Assembly: GCA_904393845.1 (NCBI GenBank)
Contig: CAJFNB010000001.1
Coordinates: 1-64,000, forward strand
DNA from: Alloclostridium intestinigallinarum
GTDB lineage: Bacteria > Bacillota > Clostridia > Christensenellales > UBA3700
Reading direction: 5' to 3'
DNA: 64,000 nucleotides
In this document: positions 1 through 10,500 of the stretch, one piece after another
Position numbering within the stretch: position 1 is the first letter of the stretch
How the letters are laid out: every line of letters begins with the position of its first letter
Notes under the pieces: generated by a model
What the model saw: only the letters and a program-made list of their open reading frames with translations
What the model was told of the DNA's origin: nothing
Databases searched by the model: none
Made by a program: the position numbers and the translations under genes

Positions 1-651
1 GGCGCAGTCGATCGCGCCGACCTCCTTGCCGTTGAAGGTTTCGGGTATGACGGCGGTTTCGCCCTTTCCTTCAAGCGCGCCGGTCACCTCGTAGGAGTCC
101 GTTTCGCTTACGTAGCGGTACGTCAGGGTGCGCTGTACGTCCCCGAACTGCTGACCGAAAAAGCCGCGGTCGAATAAGAACGCCGAATACAGCGCCGCAA
201 CCAGTACTACCGCCGCCATAGCCGCCGCCGCAACGGCAAACGAAAAACCTTTGATTTTTGCCGCATAAAGCGAGGTGAGCACAATGACAGCCACCGTAAC
301 AATATGCATAAGCAGCCACAGCACGGTTGCCGCGGTGGTCAGCGGCGAGCCTGAGCCGCTACCTTTGCCTATGACGATGCCGAGCGCGCCGAACAGCACG
401 GCGGCAACGCCGTAACCGGTAAACACCGCCGCCGAGTAGCGGAAACGGAAGTTGGTGACGGCGGACAGCGCGATTAAAACAATATCCAGCGCAAGCAGAA
501 GGCACGGCATTACGAAGTAGCGCGCACCGAAACCTCCGACGCCCAGCGCGGTTATCACGAATATGTCCGCAACCGCCGCGACTGCCGCCGCCGCGATAAC
601 AGGCCACTTACGGCTTTTCAGCCTTTTTTCCGTCAAAGTCGCACCTTTCAT
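1..651 (-). CDS. Polytopic membrane protein entering a BspA-like repeat domain (3' end outside window)
   Basis: The frame is open from the ATG to the window edge, giving 217 residues without a stop. The start overlaps the stop of the upstream zinc protein gene as ATGA, so the two are probably translationally coupled. A basic N-terminus is followed by five hydrophobic segments at about residues 16-38, 45-66, 73-94, 105-128 and 134-158. A soluble part then holds the phrase VIPETFNGKEVGAID, which is the usual lead-in to BspA-type leucine-rich repeats (LRR_5). The topology is inferred from hydrophobicity only. It is the last visible gene of an operon with an Hsp70-like ATPase and a SNF2-type helicase, and its role there is unknown. 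The repeat assignment rests on one short motif and needs the missing downstream sequence. Confidence 0.7.
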   Translation of the reverse strand, partial: MKGATLTEKRLKSRKWPVIAAAAVAAVADIFVITALGVGGFGARYFVMPCLLLALDIVLIALSAVTNFRFRYSAAVFTGYGVAAVLFGALGIVIGKGSGSGSPLTTAATVLWLLMHIVTVAVIVLTSLYAAKIKGFSFAVAAAAMAAVVLVAALYSAFLFDRGFFGQQFGDVQRTLTYRYVSETDSYEVTGALEGKGETAVIPETFNGKEVGAIDCA

Positions 652-2354
652 TTACGTCCCTCCTTTCCTGCATTCTGCGCCTTCTGTTTACGGCGCAGCG
701 GGGTTACCGGCGCGGGAAGGTACCCGTCCTTTTCCAAATCCTTTTTATCGAAAATATATCTGTCGCCGCCCATCAGGAACACAAGCATATCCTCGTCTTC
801 AAGGCATCTTTTCACTTTGCCGATATACCTGACGCGCAAGGCAGGGGAAAGCAGCCCGGAATACCTTGCGTATCCCTTCTTGCCCTCCTCGCTGTCAAGG
901 GAACCTGCCCTGCACGTCGGGCACATATTCGTGCCCTTCATCACCGCCGCGGTGAACTTTCTGCCGCAGCAGACGCATTCGGATACGTCTTCTTCCGTCA
1001 TGGTCATCTTATCGCGCGCAAAGTGCATGGACGGGGTATAATGCAGTTCCCCTTCCGCGTCCTCGAACACTATTTCCGGATAAGGGCAGTCCCTGCACTT
1101 CCACACGGGTTCGTCCGCCGTGCCCAGATTCTGCAGCTGGGCGGAACATACGCAGCGGGTGCAGCCGCCCTCCGCGCGCGGATTTTCGCCGCACGTTATG
1201 CTCTGCAAATGCCTGGATATTTCGCTGTATTCCAGCACTTTGTCTATCTCTTCTTCCGTAAGTCCCAGGTTTTCCTCGTTCGGCTTTATGCGTATGTTTT
1301 CCCTTACTTCCCTGCCGCCGGCGTCCTTATACCTGCACACTATGTTGTCGTTGTCTATCAGCGCGCCGCCCGACGTGCAGTTTTCGCACATGAGCGTGAC
1401 GCTGCCATTGAGCCCCACCATGGCGCGCAGTACGGGCTTTTCCCCGCGGTAAACATAGAATGCGGAGTTGCTCCACCGCACGTGCGAAATTCCCAGCACC
1501 GTTATGTTGCGGCATTCAAGACACGCGCCGTCGTGCGAAAGTTTTTCCGTAAGCTCGCCGATGACTTCTTCGTCCTTTTCCCCGAAGTTCACGCATTCGC
1601 CGAAAGAATGGTTTATCTTTCCGCCCAGCAGACGGCTCATGGCGAGAATAACCGAGTCTATAAGACGCGTGGAGCCTGTTTTGTCCGCGCCGTCCGCCCT
1701 GCCGCTTTCGGGTATTGCCGCGTAAAGACTCGCGGCTATTTCCGCAGCCTCTTCCGCGACTACCGGATTGAGCTTTCCTTCCGCAGAGTTTCCGCGCCTG
1801 CGGAAGTACACGCTGCCCAGCACGGGCACGGACGCGCCCGTTCCGCCCGACATCTCCGTTTTCAGCGAAACGCCGTATATGTCGTCCGGCTCGCTCTTTC
1901 CGTCCGCGCGCGCTATCTGCGCGCCTTTGAGCGAAGGGAAAAACAGTTCGAGCACCTTTTCCAGAACGGCGCGGCATCTGCGCATATCCTCTTCGCTCAC
2001 GGCGTTGTCGGGCTGTTTGAATTCAAGCAGGGAATATTCCCTGTGGTACGCCTTTGCCACGCTTTCTATAAAGCCGAGCCATTGCGCCGTGCCGTCGCCT
2101 GCGTCGTTTTTGCCGCTGCGCAGCCCCTCGAACCAGCTTGCGCCCGACGGCGTAAAGCACATCGCCCTGGCGGGATTTTCCGACGACGAAGCGTTTTCGG
2201 AATATCTGAACACGCAGGTGTTTGTGACTATGCGCTTTGCCCGCTCGTCCACTTCCTTCACGTGCACGTCGCCGTAACTCACGCTGCGTTTGAGCAGTTT
2301 GAGTACGCTGTCGAACGCGCTCTTATATTCTTTACCTATCAATATTTCGTTCAT
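648..2354 (-). CDS. Cys-rich zinc-ribbon protein of unknown function
   Basis: This 568-residue protein matches no family I recognise. The N-terminal half is acidic/basic mixed and soluble. From about residue 290 onward there are repeated CxxC pairs (CENC, CTRCVC, CRDC, CVCCG, CPTC) that look like several zinc ribbons, followed by a basic C-terminal tail. The helicase gene just upstream has the same kind of Cys clusters, so the two products may act on the same nucleic acid or bind each other (inference). I chose the ATG six bases inside the helicase stop region over a TTG nine bases earlier. The Shine-Dalgarno site is weak (AGGACGG), and the start lies almost directly behind the helicase gene, which suggests translational coupling. 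Confidence 0.72.
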   Translation of the reverse strand: MNEILIGKEYKSAFDSVLKLLKRSVSYGDVHVKEVDERAKRIVTNTCVFRYSENASSSENPARAMCFTPSGASWFEGLRSGKNDAGDGTAQWLGFIESVAKAYHREYSLLEFKQPDNAVSEEDMRRCRAVLEKVLELFFPSLKGAQIARADGKSEPDDIYGVSLKTEMSGGTGASVPVLGSVYFRRRGNSAEGKLNPVVAEEAAEIAASLYAAIPESGRADGADKTGSTRLIDSVILAMSRLLGGKINHSFGECVNFGEKDEEVIGELTEKLSHDGACLECRNITVLGISHVRWSNSAFYVYRGEKPVLRAMVGLNGSVTLMCENCTSGGALIDNDNIVCRYKDAGGREVRENIRIKPNEENLGLTEEEIDKVLEYSEISRHLQSITCGENPRAEGGCTRCVCSAQLQNLGTADEPVWKCRDCPYPEIVFEDAEGELHYTPSMHFARDKMTMTEEDVSECVCCGRKFTAAVMKGTNMCPTCRAGSLDSEEGKKGYARYSGLLSPALRVRYIGKVKRCLEDEDMLVFLMGGDRYIFDKKDLEKDGYLPAPVTPLRRKQKAQNAGKEGRK

Positions 2355-2359
2355 AAGCG

Positions 2360-5179
2360 TCAATCCGTCCTGTCGTTAGCCAAAATTTCCTTGATGTCCG
2401 CCACCTTATCCGCCTCTGCCAGCAGATTGTTGCAGAACGCCGCGCCGCCGTCGTGCTCGTATTTCCACGCCGCGCGTATATAAGTTGCGAACGTGCGCGC
2501 CACTATCGGACGGAGCGTCCCCTTTCCGCATACGGGACAGTCCGCCTCCCACTTTTCGTTGAACGAAAGTACGTGGGGTTTGGGGTGGCATTCGGCATAC
2601 TCGCAGCTGCCGCACGCCTTTATCGCCCTTTTGCCCTTGACAAGTCCGCCGCCGTCCTTCACCCACAGCTTGCACTCGTCGGGACATTCGTAGCGGTTGG
2701 GACAGTTGTAACACAGAAAGTCCAGGTCGGCGTCCCCTATTTCCGGCGTTTCCCTGTACGCTTTCAGCGCGGGGCACCAGTCGTCGCCGTTTTCCTTACA
2801 CTGCTTTTTGAAGAAAGAACAGTGCGACATTGCGCATATCTTACTGCAGTAAACGCTTCTATCGCCTGCCTCTCCGCTGTTGCGCATTATGCCGCCGCTG
2901 CCGTTGTTGGCGGCAAGGCACATATAGCCTTCTTCCGTGACCGAACGGGCGAACACCTTGCCGCAGTCGCCGCACTTGAAGTCGTACACACTTATCTCTT
3001 CCATCAGCGTGCCCTTCGGATCGTACTGCCTGCAAAGAGGCGTTTCCTTACAGTAAAGTTCGCCCTTTTTCTTTTTCGCCTCGTAATCTTCCAGCGAATA
3101 CAGTCTTACGCTCTTGCACGCGGGACAGCGCACCGTCACCATGCGTTCGCTGTTACTGCCCGCGATTATCGTGGCGTCGCCGCTGTTGCTGAACATAAGC
3201 CCTATGCGCAAAAAGTACATGAGCACATATCCTTCCAGCCTGTTCATGTCCGCAAGCGAATAGATATGCACCTGTTTTTCCGTCTGTCCCAGACGGAATA
3301 TTCTGCCTATGCGCTGGTCCATGGAAAGCGGGTCGGGGGTCACTTCGAAGTTGATTATCGTGCTCGAAGCCTGTAGGTTCACGCCCTCGGTAAAGGACGG
3401 GTCCTCCACCACGAGCACGGCGTTTTCCGTCTTGTTGAACTTTTCCACCGTCCTGCTCTTGTTCAGCGCGCCGCCGACGAGCAGCCTTTTTGCGAATCTT
3501 CCGTCCGCTTTCAGCTCTTCTTCAAAGCGCTTTGCAACCGCGGACGGATCTTTCACGTCGTAGTCGAAAAACACCAGCACGCGCTTGCCTTCGTGCTTTG
3601 CCAGAATCTCCTTAGCCACCGCCATTTTATGGGCGAAACCGTCAGCTTCGTACTTGTACGGCACCAGCCTGTAACGCGCCTCGTCGGGGTTTATCTGTCC
3701 CATCTGGCTGCCGTAGTAAGTGCCCGAATTTTTCTTGGTAAATATGCTTTCGGGCGTACCCACCTTGTTTATAATGTGCGCGCTGAGCATCTCCGCGTAC
3801 ACCTGGGTGAATTCCCTGTTGCCGCGGTTGTCTTCCAGATACTTTCTCAAAGACATCTTCTCCCCGTCCTGCGTGCGCACGGCGGTATCCGAGTAGAGAT
3901 CGGCAAGGTCCACTTCCACCTTGTCGCCCAGAATGCCTTCCGTCCGGATAACGCCCGGCTCTTCCGCCATGGGGAAGAACAGATAGTTGTCCAGCACCTT
4001 GCTCTTTGCTATGGTATTGGGCTGGCGTATCATTATCGAACGCAATACGCCGTTGTGGTATGCGCTTGCCACGCGGTCGAGCACGTTTTTCCTTATCTCC
4101 GCGTTGTCTTTCAGAAAGCCCTGCACGTACAGGAATCTTTCGCCCTCTGTCAGCTTTTCGAAATTCTCAGGTCTGACCTTTTCCCGCGCAAGATACTTTT
4201 CAAACTCCGCGGAATACTCCTCTGCCACCACTTTCATCTTCACTTTCTTGATGAACTCCATAACGGTGGTCGCGCCGTAGCAGATATGGTTTTTATAGTA
4301 TTCTTTTTCCTTGCGGTACTGCTCGCTGCGCTTCATATCGTCCTTCTCGTCGAAGTCGGAAGGATTGCCGCCGCTGCAACGGATAAAATACCACAGGCGG
4401 AACATATGCTCCAGATTGCCCGTATGGGGCGTGGCGGAAAGTAACAGACAGTAGGTGGAATCCGCCTTCTTTTTGGTCTGTATCATGAGCGAAAGCAGTT
4501 TCATCGCCTTGGCGTATCTGCCCTCTTCCGCGCACAGGTGGTGCGCCTCGTCCACGACTATCACGTCGAACAGCAGCCGCTGCGCGTCCTCGTGCCAGGT
4601 GACGAAATCTTCCGTTTTGACTATCATGGGACGCCTGGGGCGCAGAATCCCGTCGCCCACATGGTCGCACTCTATGCTTCCCGCGTCGAGATTTCTGCCC
4701 GCCTCGTACAGTACGCCCTTGCCCAGACCGAACTGCACTTCCAGCACCTCTTTCCACGTGTTGTACACCTGGTCGGGAATTATGAGCAGTATTGAGTGCA
4801 GTTTATCCCTTGCGGCAAGCTCGCTCAGAACCACGCACGCTTCGTACGTCTTTCCGCTGCCGACCACGTCGGCAAGCAGGCCGAAACCGCGCAGGTCGCG
4901 CAGGAAGGAAAGCGCCGCCACCCTCTGGTGTCCCAGAATTACGTCGTCGTTGAAGCCGCGCCTTACGGGGATTCCGTATTCCCCGCCGTCGCTCGCGTAT
5001 GCGGAAGGGTCTATCTTGAAAAAGCCGAAGTCGTCGTATCTGTCCAGCTCTTCCACCGCCTTGTTGTTTTCGTACACGTCCCTGTCGAACGCCTTTTTAC
5101 TCGTGGAAATGCCGCTTCTCTGCATATCCCCGTCAAAGGCGGCGCCGTCGACTTTTATGTTGAAATTTCTTTCTGCCAT
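2360..5179 (-). CDS. SNF2/SF2-type DEAH helicase with C-terminal zinc ribbons
   Basis: The 939-residue product is an SF2 ATPase. Motif I is ADVVGSGKT at residues 103-111, motif II is DEAH at 210-213 and motif III is LSAT at about 248. The C-terminal lobe has QRIGRIFRLGQ, the SNF2/RapA-type motif VI. After about residue 660 come at least five CxxC-type clusters (CPAC, CGDC, CYNC, CGSC, CPVC), which are presumably zinc ribbons for nucleic acid or protein contact. Such enzymes translocate on duplex DNA and remodel bound protein. The upstream neighbour is an Hsp70-like ATPase 7 bases away, and a zinc protein follows directly. The substrate is unknown. Genome defence, transcription recycling or nucleoprotein remodelling are all possible. 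The family call is solid and the role is open. Confidence 0.85.
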   Translation of the reverse strand: MAERNFNIKVDGAAFDGDMQRSGISTSKKAFDRDVYENNKAVEELDRYDDFGFFKIDPSAYASDGGEYGIPVRRGFNDDVILGHQRVAALSFLRDLRGFGLLADVVGSGKTYEACVVLSELAARDKLHSILLIIPDQVYNTWKEVLEVQFGLGKGVLYEAGRNLDAGSIECDHVGDGILRPRRPMIVKTEDFVTWHEDAQRLLFDVIVVDEAHHLCAEEGRYAKAMKLLSLMIQTKKKADSTYCLLLSATPHTGNLEHMFRLWYFIRCSGGNPSDFDEKDDMKRSEQYRKEKEYYKNHICYGATTVMEFIKKVKMKVVAEEYSAEFEKYLAREKVRPENFEKLTEGERFLYVQGFLKDNAEIRKNVLDRVASAYHNGVLRSIMIRQPNTIAKSKVLDNYLFFPMAEEPGVIRTEGILGDKVEVDLADLYSDTAVRTQDGEKMSLRKYLEDNRGNREFTQVYAEMLSAHIINKVGTPESIFTKKNSGTYYGSQMGQINPDEARYRLVPYKYEADGFAHKMAVAKEILAKHEGKRVLVFFDYDVKDPSAVAKRFEEELKADGRFAKRLLVGGALNKSRTVEKFNKTENAVLVVEDPSFTEGVNLQASSTIINFEVTPDPLSMDQRIGRIFRLGQTEKQVHIYSLADMNRLEGYVLMYFLRIGLMFSNSGDATIIAGSNSERMVTVRCPACKSVRLYSLEDYEAKKKKGELYCKETPLCRQYDPKGTLMEEISVYDFKCGDCGKVFARSVTEEGYMCLAANNGSGGIMRNSGEAGDRSVYCSKICAMSHCSFFKKQCKENGDDWCPALKAYRETPEIGDADLDFLCYNCPNRYECPDECKLWVKDGGGLVKGKRAIKACGSCEYAECHPKPHVLSFNEKWEADCPVCGKGTLRPIVARTFATYIRAAWKYEHDGGAAFCNNLLAEADKVADIKEILANDRTD

Positions 5180-5186
5180 AGTCCTT

Positions 5187-7268
5187 CTATTCCCCCGCTA
5201 TATCGAATTCTTCCATGCCCTCGAACCTGAGCTCTATCTCTTTTGCGGGCACGACTTTTACGCCCGACCACTTGCCGTTTATCAGATAGTTGACCGCCGC
5301 GGCGATTCCCTCGTTTTCCGGTTTGTCGTTCATGATGATGGGCAGCGCCCTGCCGTCCTTATCCACCTTTACGCCTTCGCGGTAGATTATCTCGCTGTTC
5401 ACAAGTCTGACGCGTATGCCGTTGTGGTAGTAGAGGATGCGCGAATCCCTGCCGCCGGAAACCACTTTCAGACCCAGATATTTTTCCAGATTCGCCCTCC
5501 ATTTACGCTCCGCCGCGGTGACGTAATCGCCCGATTTTTCTATAAAAAGGTTGTTATTGTAGTGCTGGCCGGCAAGCTCCCTGCGGCTTCTTATTATGCC
5601 GTCTATCCGACTTTTCTCCACGGTGAGCGAGTATATCTCGTCCCCTTCCGTAGCCTCTACCGTGCCGTTGCTCAGTCCCAGCGAGCAGCCCATTGTGAAC
5701 ACCGTTTCCCCTTCCACCACCGAACCTTTGTCGGCGATGATTTTGAGCGTCTTGTGCCTGTAACGCTCGTTTTCCCACGGCTCCCTGTAACGGGGATACA
5801 CCCACGAGGCGTACGACAGGGAAAGGCGCGTCTTGACGTCGATGTTTTTCAGCGCAACTATCGCCGCGCCCACCGCTGCGGCATAGGTGGAATCTTCGTA
5901 CGAACCCACCGAAAAGCCGTCGGAGCCTGCCGTTTCGTCGTCGAAAGTGATTATCCGCACGTCGGGATGATTGCGCCCGACCGCCTTTTTGATGTAGTCC
6001 AAAAGTCCGTACGTCTCCGCAAGACCGCCGGAGATTATCACCTTCTTCACGCCCACGTTTATCTCAAGCGCAAGTTCGTTCAATATATATGCGGCTATTT
6101 CCCCGGCAACGCCCGCTTTCTTTCCGCCTATACCTATGCAGGCGGTGAAGCTGCCGCGCGTCAGATTGCGGGGGATGCACAGATCCCTGACCAGATTGAC
6201 GGGCACGCCTTCGGGAAAAATATCCGTGCTTTCGGGCATACTCAAAAATATCTTCGCCTTCTTGATATCCTTCATAAGAAGGTACTGTTTTTCCCTCAGC
6301 CCGCTTTCGACTATGTGTCCTTCCTGTCCGAAAGAGGGAGTGCCCACTGTTTCTCTGCCGTGAACGCCGCTTTCGATGTACTCGGACACCGCCCTGTCCA
6401 CGTCGTTGCCGCCTATTTCACAGGGCGCGCTGTGTCCGTCCGCCCCGTCGATGATGAGTTCTCCGTTATTGTCGGCGTATGCGCGCGCCACGGATATATC
6501 CGTTTCGCCCATATCGAATACCAGCGCGGAATCGCCGCGCGATATCTTGCCGCGGTAGCGGGCGTATATGCTCAGCGCCTTGGTGGAACTCAGCGTCTTG
6601 TCCGGCGCGACGCCGAACGCCTTTTCCGCAAGCCGCGCAATTTCCGCCTGCACCTGCTTGCCCGCGCCGGAAGGATATACCACCGCCAGCTTTATGCCGC
6701 GCGTAAACTTGAAGTCCCCGCCATTTCCGCCCTTCTTTTCTATCTCCGCGCGCATTTTGTCCCTGAGCGCGGAGACGCGCTCTTCCACCAGTTCCGCAGC
6801 ATACCTGAAAAACTCCTCGCATATCCGTTTCGGAGTGGCAGGCGCGGCGTCAAAAGTCATATCCATCGAGACCATCTCGTTGAAGTCGCTGAGTATCCTC
6901 CTGCTTACCGGGAAATAAAACTTGGGAAAATTCGTGCCCTTGTTGTAAAACATTCCGTTGCGGTTGCGTATAGCCGTCGCCTGTTTCCTTCCGCCGCTTC
7001 CCGAGGGCACGGGCGCAAGCAGATTGATAAGCGATTTGATTTTGACCACCGTGGTATAAGACGCGCTTCTTCTGCCGGATATGTTGTAACCGTAGCTCCA
7101 CGCCTTGGACTGGGTGTCGTAGTATGCGACAGCGGGAATCGCTACTTCCGTAGGCAGACCTTTTTTGGAAATTTTACCGTAATATACCGCGCCTTCGTAT
7201 TCGAAAGCGTAGGCGACTTTCATGGTGTCGCTGCCCAGATCAATACTGACGTTTAATGTGACAGGCAC
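5187..7268 (-). CDS. Divergent Hsp70-like (actin-fold) ATPase
   Basis: The 693-residue protein has the Hsp70/actin ATPase signatures: phosphate-1 motif DLGSDTMKVAY near the N-terminus, phosphate-2 motif VFDMGETDISVA at about residue 240, IGGNDVDRAVSEY, and the adenosine motif IISGGLAETYG. The region after about residue 450 does not resemble the DnaK substrate-binding domain, so this is not the housekeeping chaperone. I chose the GTG preceded by GGGGGA six bases upstream. An earlier in-frame GTG lies inside the -10 box of the promoter and would be upstream of the transcript. It is the first gene of the operon, followed by a SNF2-type helicase and two further genes. A role in assembling or regulating that helicase is inference only. 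Confidence 0.82.
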   Translation of the reverse strand: MPVTLNVSIDLGSDTMKVAYAFEYEGAVYYGKISKKGLPTEVAIPAVAYYDTQSKAWSYGYNISGRRSASYTTVVKIKSLINLLAPVPSGSGGRKQATAIRNRNGMFYNKGTNFPKFYFPVSRRILSDFNEMVSMDMTFDAAPATPKRICEEFFRYAAELVEERVSALRDKMRAEIEKKGGNGGDFKFTRGIKLAVVYPSGAGKQVQAEIARLAEKAFGVAPDKTLSSTKALSIYARYRGKISRGDSALVFDMGETDISVARAYADNNGELIIDGADGHSAPCEIGGNDVDRAVSEYIESGVHGRETVGTPSFGQEGHIVESGLREKQYLLMKDIKKAKIFLSMPESTDIFPEGVPVNLVRDLCIPRNLTRGSFTACIGIGGKKAGVAGEIAAYILNELALEINVGVKKVIISGGLAETYGLLDYIKKAVGRNHPDVRIITFDDETAGSDGFSVGSYEDSTYAAAVGAAIVALKNIDVKTRLSLSYASWVYPRYREPWENERYRHKTLKIIADKGSVVEGETVFTMGCSLGLSNGTVEATEGDEIYSLTVEKSRIDGIIRSRRELAGQHYNNNLFIEKSGDYVTAAERKWRANLEKYLGLKVVSGGRDSRILYYHNGIRVRLVNSEIIYREGVKVDKDGRALPIIMNDKPENEGIAAAVNYLINGKWSGVKVVPAKEIELRFEGMEEFDIAGE

Positions 7269-7300
7269 TTTTGTTCCCCCGATATTTTTATGCAATACAT

Positions 7301-7329
7301 ATTCTACCACTATTCGACAAGAAAGGCAA
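7301..7329 (-). promoter_or_regulatory. Sigma-A promoter of the Hsp70-like/helicase operon
   Basis: On the minus strand, TTGCCT, a 17-base spacer and TAGAAT precede the Hsp70-like gene. The predicted transcription start falls about 25 bases before its GTG codon, which supports the downstream start choice. Confidence 0.6.
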
Positions 7330-7447
7330 CAATTTTGCGTAAAATAAATTGAAGTTTAAAAAATACCGCTTTCTGAGGTTAAGCAAAACGAACGCGGGGC
7401 GGACAACGCCCGTCTTTGCGCCCCTTGAAAGACTGCCGAAAACCAAA

Positions 7448-7478
7448 GGGCGGATACGGCTTTGCGCCGTATCCGCCC
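7448..7478 (-). terminator. Strong hairpin terminator after carB-dapF
   Basis: GGGCGGATACGGC and its perfect complement are separated by a 5-base loop, and on the minus strand are followed by TTTGGTTTT. It lies about 40 bases past the stop of the fused gene. The 100 bases between it and the next promoter hold nothing I recognise. Confidence 0.75.
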
Positions 7479-7520
7479 CGCGGATTCAGTCTTTTCTTTA
7501 ATGCGGATTCCGCTTTTTGC

Positions 7521-10500
7521 TTAAATTTCCACGGCGCCGTCGAAAACTTTGACCGCGTTGCCCGTCATATACACGGCGTCGTCGGTATAGTTGACGGTGA
7601 GGTCGCCGCCGAGCAGGCGCACGGTGATGTCCTCTCCCTTCCTGCAGTAGCCGTTGAGGCATGCCGCGACCGCCGTGGCGCACGCGCCCGTACCGCAGGC
7701 GAAGGTTTCGCCGCTGCCGCGCTCCCATACGCGCATTTTCAAAGTGTGGTCGTCCAACACCTTTACGAACTCGACGTTCACGCCCTCGGGGAACAGCTCG
7801 CTTTCTTCGAACGCGGGTCCGATTCCGGATATGTCGAGATTGTCTACGGCGGGCAGGAATACCACGCAGTGGGGGTTGCCCATTGACAGGCAGGTCACGT
7901 TATATTCTTTGCCGCCCACGTTTACGGCGCGGTTGACTACGTTTTCGCCATCCAACGCGACGGGTACCGCCGCGGGCGCGAATTCCGCCTTGCCCATATC
8001 CACGCGCACCTGTATGACTTCTCCCGCGCGGGTTATCACCTTGACGTTCTTAATGCCCGAAAGCGTTTCTACGGTGAATTCCTTTTTATTCACCACATGC
8101 GTATCGTAAAGGTACTTCGCCACGCAGCGTATGCCGTTGCCGCACATTCTGCCCTCCGAGCCGTCCAGGTTGAACATACGCATCTTCGCGTCCGCAACCT
8201 TGGAATCGCAGATGAGAATGACTCCGTCGCCGCCTATTCCGAAATGCCTGTCGGAAAGCCTTACCGCCAGACCTTCGGGGTTGTCGAGGTCGTTGCCGTT
8301 CATGCAGTCGAAGTAAATGTAGTCGTTGCCGCAGCCTTCCATCTTGACGAATTCCCTCTTCACCTTGCCCGTGCGCAGTTTGTTGATGTCCACAAGTTCG
8401 GTATTGTATTCCGAATAGCGGCTCATCAGGCTGTTCACAACCGCTTCGGCGGTGTCTATGGACGTAAGGCAGGGAATTGCGCGTTCGATTGCCTTGCGGC
8501 GTATCTTCACGCTGTCGCGCGTGGGCAGTTTGCCCTTTGCGGAAGTGGAGATGATGTAATTCACCTTGCCGCTTTCGATAAGCGTCAGGTTGTTGTCGAA
8601 CTGGTTCTGGTGTATTTTCGCCACCACGTGCACGTCTATTCCCGCCTTTTTAAGCACGTTGGCGGTGCCTTCGGTGGCGTAAATGGTGTAGCCGAGGTCG
8701 TCGAACTTCTGCGCTATCTCGCCTATTTCGCCCTTGTCCTGGTCGCGGACGGTGATGAACACGCCGCCCTTCTTGCGCATCTTGTAGCCTGCGGCGACAA
8801 GTCCTTTGAACAGCGCTTCTTCAAGGGTGGAGGCTATGCCCAGCACTTCGCCGGTGGACTTCATTTCGGGTCCCAGCTGGGTGTCCACGTTGCTCAGTTT
8901 TTCAAAGCTGAATACGGGCACTTTGACCGCCACGTAAGGCGAGTTGCGGTACAGACCCGTGCCGAAGCCCATATCCTTCAGCTTTTCGCCGAGGATTGCT
9001 CTCGTAGCCAGGTCGACCATGGGTATGCCCGTCACCTTGCTTATATAAGGCACGGTACGCGAGGAGCGGGGATTTACCTCTATAACGTAAAGTTCGCCGT
9101 GATAGATAAGGTACTGTATATTCACAAGCCCGATTGTGTGCAGCGAAAGCGCCAGCCTGCGCGAGCAGTCCACAATCCTTTCAATCATTTCGTCGCTTAT
9201 GTTCCACGAAGGATAAACGGCAATGGAGTCGCCCGAGTGGATACCCGTTCTTTCAATGTGCTCCATAACGCCGGGAATGAGAATGTCCTCTCCGTCGCAG
9301 ATGGCGTCCACTTCTATCTCCGTGCCCATCAGGTACTTATCCACAAGCACGGGATTTTCTATCTTCTGCGCAAGTATTACGTCCATGTACTGCGACACGT
9401 CAGCCTCGGAATAGCATATCTCCATGTTCTGACCGCCCAGCACGTAGGAAGGACGGAGCAGCGCGGGATAGCCTATCTCGCCCGCCACCTTTATGGCCTC
9501 TTCCTTGGTCATGACGGTGTAGCCGCGGGGGCGCTTGATTTCCAGCTCTTCCAGCAGTTCGTCGAAGCGTTCCCTGTCCTCCGCCATATCGATGTATTCC
9601 GCCTGCGTGCCGAGTATGGGAATATTCTTCTTGCGCAGCATTTTGGTCAGCTTTATAGCCGTCTGACCGCCGAAAGCCACGACCACGCCGTCCGGCTTTT
9701 CCGTGTTGATTATGGAAAGCACGTCCTCGTTGGAAAGCGGCTCGAAATAAAGCCTGTCGGCGGTGTCGAAGTCGGTGGACACGGTTTCGGGGTTGTTGTT
9801 GACGATAACCACTTCGTACCCCTTGTTTTTCAGCGCCCACACGCAGTGCACGGAAGCGTAGTCGAATTCTATGCCCTGGCCTATTCTTATGGGACCGGAG
9901 CCGAAGACTATCACCTTCTTCTTGTCGCTCCCCAGGTTGTCGATAAATTCGCGCGCCTCGTTCTCGTCGTCGTATGTGGAGTAGAAGTAAGGCGTCTGGG
10001 CGGCAAACTCCGCCGCGCACGTGTCGACCATTTTATAGGAAGCGTATCTGGGATTTTCCACCTTCTGTCCGCTTATGTTTTCTATCGTGGAGTCGAGGTA
10101 ACCCATCTTCTTGGCGCGCAGATACAGCTCGTCGGTGAGCTTGCCTGAAGCAAGTTCCGCGTCCATATCCACCAGCTTTTTCAGCTTTGCGATAAACCAG
10201 GGGTCTATCTTGGTTATCATGTTGATTGCGGATATCTCAACGCCCCTCTTCAGCGCTTCGTATATGACGAAAATTCTCTCGTCGTCGCAGTCATGCAGTT
10301 TGTCCCACACCTGCGAATCCGTCCAGCCCGCATACTTTTTGTCCGTAAGGCTGTCCTTGGATATTTCCGCGCCGCGCACGGCTTTCATGATAGCCTGTTC
10401 GAACGTGGTGCCTATCGCCATAACCTCGCCGGTAGCTTTCATCTGCGTGCCCAGCTTGCGGTTTGCGTAATAGAATTTGTCGAACGGCCACTTGGGGAAT

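Noticed and set aside
1023..2483. 486-residue plus-strand frame opposite the zinc protein gene
   Set aside because: It mirrors the GC-rich minus-strand coding sequence codon by codon, has no ribosome binding site and no family features. The minus-strand products are clearly real.
4455..7256. 933-residue plus-strand frame across the helicase and Hsp70-like genes
   Set aside because: Antisense shadow of two well-supported minus-strand genes. Composition is typical of reverse-frame translation in GC-rich DNA.
8097..10148. 683-residue plus-strand frame inside carB-dapF
   Set aside because: Antisense to highly conserved CarB sequence and no plausible start site.
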